Below are positions 10,630-21,740 of a stretch of DNA of 64,000 nt, piece by piece. Positions within the stretch are counted from its first letter, which is position 1. Each line of letters starts with the position of its first letter. The stretch covers positions 41,377,338 through 41,441,337 of the forward strand of contig NC_087066.1 of assembly GCF_963678635.1 (NCBI RefSeq), given 5' to 3'. A program made the translations under genes and the position numbers. Under the pieces are notes generated by a model, which was not told the DNA's origin, did not search any database, and saw nothing but the letters and a program-made list of their open reading frames with translations. Source of the DNA: Symsagittifera roscoffensis (Eukaryota; Xenacoelomorpha; Acoela; Convolutidae).

Positions 10630-12090
10630 AAGATTTTCATGCACCAAAAATTGAAAAAACATGCACCAAAAAATGCAGCGATTTTTGCAAAATATGCACC
10701 TAAACATGCACTAAAAAGTTAAAAAGAAATTCAATTATCTTTGAACACAGTGTTGTACCAATATACAATCAAGTGTTGTTTCAAGTTCTCAATTGCGAGT
10801 CTCATTCTCTGGGGAGACTGAATTTGTTCCATGCTTGAGAACACTCTCTCAATGTCGACTGAAACCATGGGAGCATTCTGGAAAATTGCAGCGTCTAATG
10901 GGTTGACATCGGTGGTGGATAGATTCTCACCCCGCAATATAAGTGAAAATTCTTTGAGCTGCTTGAAATTAGGAATCCTAACCAACACTGAGTCCAGTTT
11001 TTCTTTGTACTTTTCACCTTGAACCGCGCCCAAAACTTTATTCAAAATGTCAAATTGGGCAACCAAAGACAGTCGGCCTTGCAGTCTGGTTATAATTTGT
11101 GGCAAAAACACAAATGAAGCAAAAATAAACCCGAGTTCTTGCATCAAATCGTTATTCATCAAACTCATAATCTTCTCGATTTCTTTGTTGCCAGGCTCTT
11201 CTATGCAGAGATACTGTAAAAACTCGTTGCAAGCAGAAAAATGTTGAGCGTAGTAGTTGCAAGTAGTCAGTCAAGAAGACCATCTGTTTAAAACTGGTAC
11301 TGGAGGTAAAGGTAGGCCATTAACTTCTTTGAATATTCTCTGCCGTCTGCTTGATCTCGTCAAAAACTTTTTAAACTCCTTGGGTAAGTAGTTTTTACGA
11401 ATAGTTGAATCATCAGGAGTTGATTTGCCAGTCCATTTCTCCAAAAACGATTTGAAAGACTCATTCTGCAACTTGTTGAAAGGAATATTCGCCGCGACAG
11501 AAGAATGAGTTAGGTCTTCAAAGAATTTATTTGTCACCTCAGTTTCAAAACTGATGACTGACTGCCGTTGGGTATGTAAACTGAGTTTCTTATGCTTGTC
11601 ACTTTCGACGTGTTGCTTTATCCTGAAACTCGCGTTTTTTTGCAGAATAATCGAAACCAGTAACGCAAATTTGGCAGATAACTTTTTCTGTACTCTGTTC
11701 GTAAATCCAAATTTGGCCGCCGCCCTGTAATGTTTTGATAAAATCTGATCCATGAAGTTTGTGTTTCGGCATTTTGAATTGCAAATCAAGTCAGAGTTGG
11801 ACCTGATGCGCAAAAACCAATGAACGCGGCTTGTAATGTGTAAAAGCACAGCTGTGTAAACATTGCTCAACTAATCTCTTCCACATCAGAGGATTCCAAC
11901 TGTATGCAGCTCGACAGGTCAACAACTTTAGTCAATTAATAGCGAGATGACTTGGTGAAATAGAGTAAATATGCAATTTTCCCATGAGAGCATGCACCAA
12001 AAATAATTTTGTCCAAATATGCGCAAAAACATGCAATATGTACTTTTCATGAAAATCCATGAAAACATGCAATATATACTTTTCATGAAA
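10630..12090 (-). mobile_element. hAT-type DNA transposon remnant
   Basis: A broken transposase ORF is flanked by subterminal blocks of ATGCACCAAAA / CATGCAATATG-type words at 10635-10715 and 11990-12090, in inverted relation. The left block begins near TAGGGTTAAGATTTTCATGC. I could not define a matching right terminal repeat or an 8-bp target duplication, so the limits are approximate. Confidence 0.55.
10731..11784 (-). pseudogene. hAT transposase pseudogene with internal deletion
   Basis: The N-terminal part starts MPKHKLHGSDF and has a BED/CGGBP1-like zinc finger: CQIC, then QHVESDKHKK after a frameshift near 11640. Next come FNKLQNESFKSFLEKWTGKS and STIRKNYLPKEF, hallmarks of this hAT subfamily. 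The middle, which should hold the DDE catalytic core, is missing. The frame jumps to LPPVPVLNRWSS, a TGA (11271-11273) where Trp is expected, then the C-terminal half ending in the dimerisation signature VSVDIERVFSSMEQIQSPQR. Without the core it cannot catalyse transposition, although the DNA-binding and dimerisation parts are recognisable. Confidence 0.8.
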
Positions 12091-12135
12091 ACAAATTAGA
12101 CAAGAACTGGTTTTGATTATCAGAAAAAATATATT

Positions 12136-12680
12136 TTAGTGGACAAAACATATCGTACAAAATTTAAAAAAGTGTAGAAACAAGGTAAAAGGTAGAAAAA
12201 AAACGAGAAGTTCTGCACGACGAGAAAACGGAAAGACATGAGAACATAAGAAGAAAGACCGGAATTGGCCGGGAAACACTAGAGAGGGGATCAGAGAAGC
12301 CAGAGAGAGATATGCGCAAAGAACAGCCTCCATCTTTTATCAACGGAGGAAGTGGCAGAAACATCGCCAGAAGGCTCGATTAATGCTGACGCAACGGAGA
12401 AACGACAAAAAAGAAATAGGCATTTAAATGGTTCAAAGAATTAGAAAAATTGACAAGAAATATGAGAACAAACAAAAACAAATAACTATTAAGACAACGA
12501 AACACTCAGTAAAAGCGTTAGAGAAACAAACAGAACACAACGAAGAAAGGTCAGAGGAACTCAACAAGGCCTCACTGGAATTATACAGAAGAGGATTAAC
12601 GAGAACAAATCTGCCAAGGGACGCAGTAGAACATTGGAAATACCAACGAAAAAAATGTCTGGAACTACTTTTTATATAGG
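12136..12680 (+). other. Purine-rich open region of unknown origin
   Basis: The plus strand is markedly purine-rich (many AGAAAC and GAGAA words) and almost open through 12428-12679, which would encode a Lys/Arg/Glu-rich helical peptide beginning MVQRIRKIDKKYENKQ. I recognise no domain. Purine skew alone can keep frames open, so this may be a decayed retroelement ORF or simply skewed DNA. Confidence 0.2.
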
Positions 12681-12853
12681 GTGCGAACTGGGCTGCAGGA
12701 CTGGAAAAGGTAGGAAAGTAGAAAGAGAGAAAAGAAAAATATTTAAAAATGTGCCCTAAAAACGACTGAGCTCTAAACAACTGAGATTAAATTTTGTTTA
12801 ATTAGTATACTTTAATCGTAAAAATTGATACGGAGTAACAACTCTTCCCGCAG

Positions 12854-12916
12854 AAGGTGGATGTGGTGCTGATGGGGCAGCAGAGATTCTGTAATAATGT
12901 GTATTATGACTATGAC
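12854..12916 (+). CDS. Candidate 63-nt exon, unidentified gene
   Basis: A good acceptor (ACTCTTCCCGCAG) is followed by 21 open codons (KVDVVLMGQQRFCNNVYYDY then D) and a donor (GAC/GTAAATC), both phase 0. GC content is above the background. The minus strand of the same stretch is also open and has its own acceptor-like sequence, so the strand is uncertain. No partner exon was found. Confidence 0.25.
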
Positions 12917-13136
12917 GTAAATCTCCGGTCCAGCTGAAGTCAGCAGCACTTTTATGACAAAAAACCGTATCTTAGATACAGACTGCTACGTTTGAGCTTG
13001 TTTCTAGTTTTATCTTTCAGACTTTTTTGTAAATGCTACTCCGTAATGAAGTGAAATCAGTATGATTTTGAACATTTTGTAAGTCAGTCAGATCGTAAAA
13101 TTTCACTTTTTGATTTTTTAAATATCACCATTACGG

Positions 13137-13690
13137 GGCCAAACTGTGCACTGGATAGCGCACAATTTGGTGTTTGTAGGTCTCTGGAATCCAGAGACAG
13201 CCCGTATCCAGGAGATTCTCTGTGCAACATCTGAAATTCTTTATTTCTTAAATTAGTTGATTCTCAAATCTGAAATTTTTTATTTCATATCTGGATAAGG
13301 ATCTGAAATAGACTTAAAAAAACATTCTTTCCTTATTTTGAACCGATTTGCACGTAATAAAATAAATAAATCAACCAAACTTTTGAGACCAGAAATAGCC
13401 AAGAAAAAGAAAATTTCAGATCTGAAGTAGCCAAGAAAAAGAAAATTTCAGATCTGAAATAGCCAAGAATAAGAAAATTTCAGATCTGAAATAGCCAAGA
13501 ATAAGAAAATTTGAGATCTGAAATAGCCAAGAAAAAGAAAATTTCAGATCTGAAATAGCCCATCCTTAAAATATCCATGCGTTATTTAAACATTTCACAA
13601 CCCATTCCAGATCTGAAATAAAGAATTTCAGATCTGTTTTAGAAAATTAACTGGGTACGGGTTCAGATCTGAAATTATATCTGAGAAACC
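13137..13690. repeat. Dispersed repeat rich in TTTCAGATCTGAAA palindromes
   Basis: The left part carries GGCCAAACTGTGC...GCGCACAATTTGG, an imperfect inverted repeat that recurs at 63323. The body contains about eight copies of a CAGATCTGAAAT word, a 14-bp palindrome when complete. The right part has GGGTACGGGTTCAGATCTG, which partly mirrors CCCGTATCC at 13200. Related words occur at 15400-15545. It looks like a non-coding mobile or satellite-like unit. Confidence 0.6.
13394..13553. repeat. Five tandem copies of a 32-bp unit
   Basis: The unit is AATAGCCAAGAAAAAG followed by AAAATTTCAGATCTGA. It is repeated five times with only a few substitutions (for example AATAAG for AAAAAG, and GAGATC for CAGATC in the fourth). 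Each unit has a TTCAGATCTGAA palindrome. There are no spacers of varied sequence, so this is a minisatellite. Confidence 0.9.
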
Positions 13691-13984
13691 CTTTGTTAAG
13701 TTATAAGTTATGCATTTCGAGCAAACAATTGAGTTTTTGTTTTTTGATGTTTCTGCAATAAATCATTAGTTTTAGATTAACTAGCGGTAAAAAAAAATTC
13801 CGAATAACTTCACAAACTGATTTTTTTGAATTAAATTTCTTGTTCAACTGTGATAAATAGTTTTCAAAAACTGTTGAAAGAACTATCAGTTTTTTGACTT
13901 TCATGAGCTACTTATGCGTTTTCAATGTTTATCGCATGCTCGGGGGAACAAAATTTGGCAGTCTTCCATTGAAGACTTTTGCTG

Positions 13985-14251
13985 AATACTTGCGAAAGTA
14001 GAGGGGATGGGGGGGCAAACGCCCCACTTTAGAAATTCGACCCCTGCCGACCCAAAGGGTCCCCCCTTTGTACTATTTTAAGATATCAATTTTTGGCTGA
14101 CTAACCTTAAAATTTCTCGAAATTTATACTAATTTTAAGGGGGAGCAGGCAAATTTTAAAAATTTGCCTGCGATACAAAAAAGGTCGACAAAATTTTCTA
14201 ATTTTTTTTTGAAAATCCGTCCCTCTCGAGAATTTTCTAGATCTGCGCCTG
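13985..14251. mobile_element. Degenerate copy of the CAGGGGCGGATC hAT-like MITE family
   Basis: It shares with the copy at 59410-59746 the blocks TTCGACCCCTGCCGACCCAAA, TTTAAGATAT.AATTTTTGG, GTCGACAAAATTTT and a terminal TTTTCTAGATCTGCGCCTG. The left end has lost a recognisable terminal repeat. No target duplication can be verified. Confidence 0.6.
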
Positions 14252-15144
14252 TATATATTTTAGCTTTATATTTATAGCTTTAGCTATATATTTTTGTATA
14301 ATTTAACAGATCTGAGGATATTTTCTCGAAGTTTTGATATACGCAAGCTCAAAAGCTCTTCGTTCTTGACTGTTCTCAGTTTTGGTCTCGCTGCTGGGGC
14401 AGTCATTACTGCATGAAACGTTCCCGAAGACTAGTTTGTTTTTGTGCCCGAGTGACTAATTATACAAGTTTCACTTTTTACCTTTTGACTGTATTAAAGT
14501 TTACCGTGATCATATCATATAGGTTTTTTAAAAAATTTATGGAGGTTTCTACATGAGGGTTCGTTTTTGATGATTTTTTCTGACTTTATGATCGAAAATG
14601 TTGGAAAAACTTTTTCTGTTCTTCATTGGTAAACATGGTGTGTGACTTCAGGTCACTTCATGTTTCGAATCAAAATTTCAGCCTCAGTTTTTCTATAGCG
14701 AGTCTCTTTTTTTTCTATTTTGCTGCTTCCGCTGTCAAAAAATTGATCAGATATAGGCTCAAATAGTTCGAGAATTAATAAATCATATCTGCATATGCAT
14801 TAATTTTTATTGGCTATTTTTTTTCTGAGGTCTAAATATTTTTTATCAAACTTGGATCAAAACTAAGCTTCAAATAGCTCAAGCTTTAATAAAAGCATTT
14901 TTCAAAACGTTTTTCAAAGTAATAGATATTTGGTATTAATGAGGTCTAAGCAAAATCAATTTGGTGTTTAAAAAATGATATTTGATATTTTAAAAAATCG
15001 TTTTTTTTTATTTAGCTTAGCGTAACACAATTTTTTAGTCAATGAAAATTATTCGTCTCGAGTTAAGGCTGAAAATGTGGTTTGATCAGCGACAATTGAT
15101 TTCTTCTGTGTCTTATTTTAGCAAACAATAATTTTTAAGCTCAC

Positions 15145-15224
15145 CTCAGCTTCAAACTGGAAGTCTTCCGCGACGGACTGTCTAGTACGCTGATCCGTAG
15201 TTGCTCCTGCGTGAAGAAGTTCAA
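15145..15224 (-). CDS. Predicted 80-nt internal exon, possible PKD-like gene
   Basis: On the minus strand a strong acceptor (CCCCCCTTCAG) and a strong donor (GCTGAG/GTGAGC) bound an open frame reading ELLHAGATTDQRTRQSVAED and then FQFEAE. It starts with 2 nt of a split codon and ends at phase 0. That end joins in frame to the phase-0 acceptor of the exon at 10247-10504, giving FEAE-ASWYC, which fits the first strands of a PKD/REJ-like domain. Composition is GC-rich against AT-rich flanks. I found no upstream exon ending in phase 1. Confidence 0.45.
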
Positions 15225-15949
15225 CTGAAGGGGGGTCACAAACTTGACCACAAATAACTAAAAACACATGCAGAAGCTTTTAACGCCGTTTTGACCTTTC
15301 CAAAATTCCTTTAAAAAGTTTTTGGGTTTTGGGGACAGTTTTCACCTCTAATTACACGGTGATTTTGTACATGATATGGGCGTGTTAAACAGATAAGTAC
15401 CCGTACCGAGAAAATTCTTCATTTCTGACCTGAAATGCTTTATATCCAATCTAAATTTCTGATCGAAAATTTTTTATGAAATGTTTAGATAACGCCGGCA
15501 TTTTTTTTATTTCTCATCTAATTTCTGATCAGAAATTAGCTAAATCTAGTTCTTCTAGTGTGGCGCGAAACCGCTGCTTTTATTTTGGTAGGTGGTTGTC
15601 CTAACTGGGCCCCATGCCGTAATTTGCATTGTATTGCTACTGTTAGTGTGTATACTCGAAGCATATCTATCTTTTTGTGGGTGAGCACTGAATTGATTTT
15701 GGGTTGTTTCTTTCCAGAAATTGTTTGTTTCTAAACTAGAGAAGAAATAGATCAGTTCTGCAAAGAAAATACGAGAAAACTTGGCTAGATAGTCTATAAA
15801 ATTTTCGATCTAGAAAAACAGCCTCCGTTGGGTAGAGGTAAGAAAATCCAGGCTAGAATCAGCTGAAACTAATGTTATAGCTACGTAGGGTTACAAAATG
15901 CACATTAAATGCATATATTGTTTATCGCAAAATAATACAGTGCTAAAAA

Positions 15950-16324
15950 CAGGGGGGGACGAATTTTCTCGAGGGGGGCGACGGATTTCGAAACGGTTTT
16001 TGAAAAATTTGTTGACCTTTTTTTTTGGTCGACCATATTGAATTTCCGAGAGGGGATCAACCGTACAATCGGGATTGCATTTTTATGCTGTTAATCACAC
16101 AAAAATTTTGGTAATACGGTTAATTTGAATGATTCTAGGCTATACTCAAAGTTAGCGTATGAAAAATCCAAACTTTCTTCCCCCCTATGTCAATTTGGGG
16201 GGAAAGTGTACGGTTGATCCCCGAGCGGTCCCAGAACACTATAAAAACCATATTTGGACAAAAATACCTGAGTTGGGGGGTGGGAGAAGCCGCCCCATGG
16301 CCCCCTCCCCTAAATCCGCCCCTG
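15950..16324. mobile_element. Copy of the CAGGGGCGGATC hAT-like MITE family
   Basis: The left end CAGGGGGGGACGAATTTTCTCGAG and right end CCCCTAAATCCGCCCCTG form degenerate terminal inverted repeats in the same arrangement as the 59410 copy. The flanks GCTAAAAA and GCTAATAA (the latter sharing the terminal G) differ at one base, which is suggestive but not proof of an 8-bp duplication. No coding capacity. Confidence 0.55.
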
Positions 16325-18031
16325 CTAATAATTGAAAACTGTCTTGTCCAGTCAACGACTACCTGCGAAGTATTTTCTGTAATTTTATGATTATTGCCAA
16401 ACGCCAATCGGTTTTTTTGTTGCAAGCAATTGAGAAAAATTCAACTCAATTGAGAAAAATTCAATTGAGAAAAAAATAATAGACAAGAAGAAAATATTTA
16501 CCCCTGAAAATAAAAACTGGAGCATAAATTATCCAGAGAGCCACCATTTTTGTTGGTTCCAATCAAAAACTACGATTGAAGAAGAAGACGAAGTCAATTG
16601 AAATAAATATGATTTTCAGCGGAGCAAATTGGGCGGGGCGCTAATTTTGGTCTCTTTATTTTCTAAATGACAATAAATCTGATAAGATGATTTAAATGCT
16701 TAATACACATTTTTGTAAAAGGTCAAAACTAAGACTGCAAAATTTACTAAAACTCAATTAAAAGGCTGCGTTTTTCAGGTTTTTTTCTTTAAATTACTAT
16801 TAACAAACCAACTCTTTGAGTTAAAATTACAGGTGCGTTTATTGATAAGTACTATAACTACCCTCCGTAGTTTAAAAGCACTAAATAGGAAGTCTTCGTT
16901 CTAATGAAACCAATATTGGTTTCTCTTACAAATGTTATCATGATGTCCCATATTCGCGTAGGAGAGAACAAAATAATAATAATTCTAATAAAGTACCAAT
17001 TAAACTTTTCATGAAAAAAGGGATCAAAATCCAACAAGCTCGTTCAAAATGAGAGCTAAAACTGATATGATCTTTTTAGACGAGTTAAAAGTATTTAAGG
17101 TTTTTCTTTTGTCGATAAAAAACGAGCATTTTGTCTACAGTTTCTAAGCTATGCTTTCATATTATCTGAGTTATTTCAATTTTGAACAAAAAAAGAAACT
17201 GAGACTGGCTCTTTTTAAAAATGTCCAAAAACGCTGAAAAAACGCAAATATCAATTAGGAGGTCAGTTTTCAATCTGCATCCAAATTTGAGTTGAGAACT
17301 ATGTGCATGAAAGCTATAATTTGTTCTTTTTATTTTTAATTCAGTTTGAAACAGAACTTTGGGAGAGGACGATTTTAAAGAACAATATTGTTCCGGTTTC
17401 ATAATTTCTCGGTTCCTTGACACGTTGAGTGATCTCATTATTAATTGGTCACACGCCTCCAACAAATTGTTGTTGATTCCACGAGCAAGCAACTATCTTT
17501 CGCGAAAACGCCCACCCCACTCCTACCAAATCAAAATGCTAAAAAATGATAGCCGGTTACTGTGCAAGTATCACAGAAAGTTCCGACCCTAGTCTAAATA
17601 AATACAAAAACAAGTTTGTTTTCAGATTGGTGTCATAGGTTTGCGTAGGTATGGATCTGATAGAAAAAAAACTAAATAAAAACTGTACCTTCGTTATATT
17701 AGAAAATCACAGTAAAATCAGCAAATTGGAAATCATTTTTGTAGAAAAACATTGTAAGATTTAAAAGTATATCAAAAATTGTTTGATAGTTGCTGAAATA
17801 TTTGTGAACTTTTGATGTTTTTGATTCCCAATTGGCGCTAAAAAAATCAGCAAACAACTTTATTTGTGTAAATTTAAACTTTCACGGCCTTTGTTAAGGA
17901 AAAAAACGATCTACTTTAAGCCTGCTCACTCAATTTATTTGCTCAAATTTAGACTGTAAGTTAGAAAAATTAAACAGTTTTTCTTAATACTGGGTCAATT
18001 GTTTTTGTAAATTGCGAGTTTATGTACGGTG
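16325..18031. other. AT-rich non-coding stretch, no gene seen
   Basis: The stretch contains long A and T runs and only short open frames. The minus-strand frame at 17157-17492 has a somewhat protein-like start but no supporting splice signals. One dispersed hairpin motif is listed separately (17551-17589). Confidence 0.5.
17551..17589 (+). repeat. Dispersed GTTCCGACC hairpin motif, plus orientation
   Basis: AGCCGGTTACTGTGCAAGTA is followed by TCACAGAAAGTTCCGACC. It contains a CTGTG/CACAG hairpin. Related copies lie at 27753 (same strand) and at 24933, 37745 and 58181 (opposite strand). Confidence 0.65.
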
Positions 18032-18195
18032 TGGATTTCTCATAGAGTTTTTTTGGATAAAACACGCCGTCTGTTTGGCATGCTACCTATTTTCAGACGG
18101 ATAGGTTCGTGCAACTCCTTAGGCAATACTAATCCTAGTCTGAGTCTTAGAAAAATATTGATTTATTGCAGGGTTAGAAGAGAGAAGAAAAACAC
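18032..18195 (+). repeat. Dispersed repeat, copy 1 of 2
   Basis: This copy shares with 21551-21740 the ordered blocks TTCTCATAGA, GCGTCTGTTTG or its variant, GGATAGGTTCGTGCAACT, AATACTAA.CCTA and TTGCAGGGTTAGARGAGAGAA. It is non-coding. Confidence 0.75.
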
Positions 18196-18784
18196 CTATA
18201 AAAAAAAAGTATTTCATATGGGAGTGGTTTCTGAGTTGTTTGTCTTGAAGGTGTTGCTCAAAAAAATGCTTTTGATTTGTCTGTGAACAAAATATGATGA
18301 TTAAGGATTTTCGTAAACCCAAAGAGATCAAAATGATGTGCAGAATGTTAATTGTAGGGGGTCTATTTCATAATTCAGAGCGATAAGCGTGCAAAATGAA
18401 AGGTTGACTTTTCTATGACAATTTTATAATTGAAATGGAAACGCATGTTGAGTTTGACATCGAGTTTACCATGGTTCTTTCAATGAGTTCCTTTTCTTCG
18501 TTGTCAAAACCATATTTATTTTACAGATAAGTTTGAGACTGCGGCAAGCCAAACCAATAGATTTGCCTTTACAATTTGTAATTTCGTCGAGTGATCATTT
18601 TCTACTTTGTTGCTCGTGTACTATACTATTTCATACCTTTTATAAAAATATTTTGCTGTTAGGTAAACTCAGTTTTAGTTATGAATTGCTTAATTGCTCT
18701 CGCAGAAATTTTTATGCTAGTTTGATTATATCGAAGTGTTTTTCACACTGGAGTCATTCTTAGCGATATAAAAGCGATGGTTCT

Positions 18785-18860
18785 AAGCGAGATGTAGCGC
18801 AGTGGTTGAGGCCGCCCACAGGGAGTGCTCAGGACGTCCTTACTGGTTGACTAGGCCAGT
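18785..18860 (+). repeat. tRNA-derived repeat or pseudo-tRNA
   Basis: GATGTAGCGCAGTGGTTGAGG is a good pol III A box and D arm. About 40 nt downstream ACTGGTTGACTAGGCCAGT resembles a degenerate B box. No intact cloverleaf forms. It may be the head of a SINE. Confidence 0.5.
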
Positions 18861-21550
18861 TGTGGTAACATACATGAGAGTGAATTATTGAGCAAGGTGT
18901 CCGTTTTGTTACAACTTTTTTTCCTTGTACCTGGTGTTTTGTCAGTTATTGTTTTTGTGTCAACTTGTTTGAATCAGCTTGTCTATGATTAGTGTTAACT
19001 TGGGGTTTACTAAAGTTTAAAATGGTCTTGATTAGAATGTGTTTTCGGTTGCAAAAGAATATAATATGCAGTTTGATCTGGTTCCAAAACAGTGTATTTT
19101 TCCTGTACTTAGTGGTAATGCGTTGGCATGGCTGAGCTGTTAAATAAAGTGCGTTGGATATTCAAGATTAATTATAACCGGATTGAAGAAAATTTTGAAA
19201 GCTGTGAAGACGTGCTATCAATTGTATGTGAAAATTGAAGTTTTTTATTCGCTACAAATTGTCAAGCAAAATTAAAAAGAGTTTTAAGCAGTTTTATCAA
19301 AAACGGGCAAATTGGGAGGCGAGTTGGAAAGCAACAGAATTTCTACACATAAAAAGAGTAGTTCTATTTGAATTTACAATCTCAATCGTATAAAGTGTTG
19401 TTTTGTATACGTTTTTCACAGCAATAAAATTATGGCAATATTGCTGAATTTTTATTTTTTTTAAGCATTACAGAATATAATGCAATTGTAATTGCTATCT
19501 GAATGATTTGTAAGAACTATTTCTGCTTTTCAATCAGTTTTTTTTATTTTCAAAAGCTATTGAAGAAATCTAAAGGGAAAGGATAAAACAATTGTTGAAA
19601 GATAGTCAATAGATTGATGAAAAATAGGTAGTTTTTCATTACGTTTTTTATACTGTGAAAAAACCATTCGGAAAAAACTTTGGCGAAAGAGAATGATTAC
19701 TAGGGAGTTTTTAGTAGTGGTCACAGAATTTCAAATGGCTTGATAAGAACTAGTTCTTCATGGGGGACTGTAAGTTCGTGTCTAAAATTTTGGATGAGAT
19801 TAGATCAGTTATGATTAATTTTTTTTGTCATGAAAAAAATCATACAGTGGGATTTCTACATGATTGATGAATTCTTTTGGGATGATCATGGGTCGAGTAT
19901 CGTCAGTGGGTTGAAAGTTAAAATAGCGTTGAAAGATTTACATTTGAGGAACAGTGTCGTACTTGCGGAGTGTACCATGCAGGTTAATGTCTTTGATACA
20001 ATATGTGAAACTCAAGAAAGGGGAAGCGTTGTATTTGGAATTAATGAACATATAGCGACAGTGTGAGATACATGATGGTGAATGTTGCATGAAGTGTCTC
20101 TGGATAAGGCGCTAGTAAATGTGAGAGTGTGTAAGGTTTTTCTAACAATTAAATTCATGTGTGTAATTTGTTTTGGGTGTTAATAATTCAAAGTCAGATG
20201 AAAGTTATAGAAACAGCTAAAATAGGAATCATTAGTTTTTACAATTTTGATAGAATTTTGGGCACTGTGCCTAATTAGTGTTTGGAAAAAACAATATGAG
20301 TGAAATCGTCATGCTGATATTTGCGAGTTAATTGGCGGAAGATGGTGCCGTGTAAGTTATCATCGTCGCGTGTTTTTGTAGGGATATATGTAAGTGGTTT
20401 GTAAAGTTATAATAGCAAAACCAGGGGAGTTTAGGGTCTAGCTTTTTCTCGTTAGTATAACGTTCGTGTTAAGTTTTCTCGTTGGCTCTTTATTATCGAA
20501 GCTATAGTGTGGGAAGAAGGAAATAGAGTAAAGCAAAAAGTCATGAGTGTTAGTGTTGCTTGGGTGATCGCTTCCTTATAAGTGTGATGTAGATGCGCGA
20601 ATTGCTATTTATTTATGAACATTTTTCTGTTTCTATGTTTATTAAGAACACGTGCGGCTCTTTGCTGACTGTCAGTGCAAGAATAGTGTCAGATGGATAA
20701 GCGAAATGAGTTAATTTTGAGGAATGTGAATTTTCAGTGGTGGGTTAGCAAAATGAATTAGGGTTTGTTGTTGAACAAAAACAGCCAAATCCTGCTCAAT
20801 TTAATTGTCTATAACGGGGCGTATCTTCAAAGGAATCTGAGATAGGGGATAGAAGTATTTTGTGCAGCATTGATATAAGAGAAGCTAGAACTTAAGCAAT
20901 TTGATTTGAAAAGATCTAAGGAAAGCATTGATGATCTGATCCTTTCAAAGGATTTTGAATTGACATGAGTTTTTTAAGACTAGAGACCAAGGAGAAGCCT
21001 TGTAGGTCTGCGGTTTAAAAAATTTGGGGTTTTTAAGGTAGAAGCCTTGATGAACTTGAGATTGTATATAAAAATTTTTTCTGAAGCGGAAAAAAAGCTA
21101 CATTGCTCTCTGATGTCCAATTATTATAAGAAGTAAAATAACTTTGTGTTTTGTTATTGTTTTCAGTTTTGTATTTTGTTTTGTATTATAAAAATTGAAA
21201 TGAAAATTATTGCAGATTTAAAGTTTCGAGTAGATAAAGATTTTTTGACGTCTTATTGGTAATTGCATTTCTTAATACTACCTTATTGAATATTATACGG
21301 CTCCATATATTGAACTTTAAGGCTCTTATAGACGATGCAGATTTTTGGTTTTCGTCCTTTCTTGATAGAAGTTCGGCTTGAAAATTGGCTTGCCTTGACC
21401 CAACTTACTAAGACGTAGAAATAAGCCTATTTTTTTTTTATCTCACATCTGTTTAATTGTTTCTAATACTAAGTTAATTGTAGTTAATTGTAGTTAATTG
21501 TAGGCCAGATCGAGACTCGTTCGTCGCACCAGAAAAGCTTAGGTCCGGGA
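18861..21550 (+). other. G+T-skewed region, possible eroded retroelement
   Basis: From about 18900 to 21100 the plus strand is poor in C and rich in T and G, unlike its neighbours. Short pieces are protein-like in different frames: FPVLSGNALAWLS (near 19100), then IFKINYNRIEENFE (near 19160), vaguely reminiscent of a Gag core, and an open frame at 19830-20066. No catalytic motif is seen, so the assignment is weak. Confidence 0.2.
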
Positions 21551-21740
21551 TGGCCTTCTCATAGATTGTTTGCGGATAGAACACAGCGTCTGTTTGTCAC
21601 GCTATCTGTTTTTGGCCAGATAGGTTCGTGCAACTTCTTAGACCAATACTAAACCTAATCTTACTCTTAAATTTCCTATTCTCAAAAGATCTAGCAATAT
21701 ACTGGTTTCTTGCAGGGTTAGAGGAGAGAATAAAAGCAAC
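21551..21740 (+). repeat. Dispersed repeat, copy 2 of 2
   Basis: This is a diverged copy of 18032-18195, same strand, about 3.5 kb away. It keeps GATAGGTTCGTGCAACTTC and TTGCAGGGTTAGAGGAGAGA. A triplicated GTTAATTGTA word lies just upstream (21475-21502). Confidence 0.75.

Noticed and set aside
13394-13553. Possible CRISPR-like array
   Set aside because: The 32-bp units are directly adjacent with no unique spacers, and the genome is eukaryotic.
17157-17492. 111-codon minus-strand frame beginning with a protein-like stretch
   Set aside because: No acceptor or donor supports it. The second half turns into Phe/Lys-rich AT-driven sequence and one side abuts a dispersed repeat.
18861-21550. Gypsy-type retroelement
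   Set aside because: Only two vague Gag-like words in different frames. No protease, RT or integrase motif and no LTRs were found.
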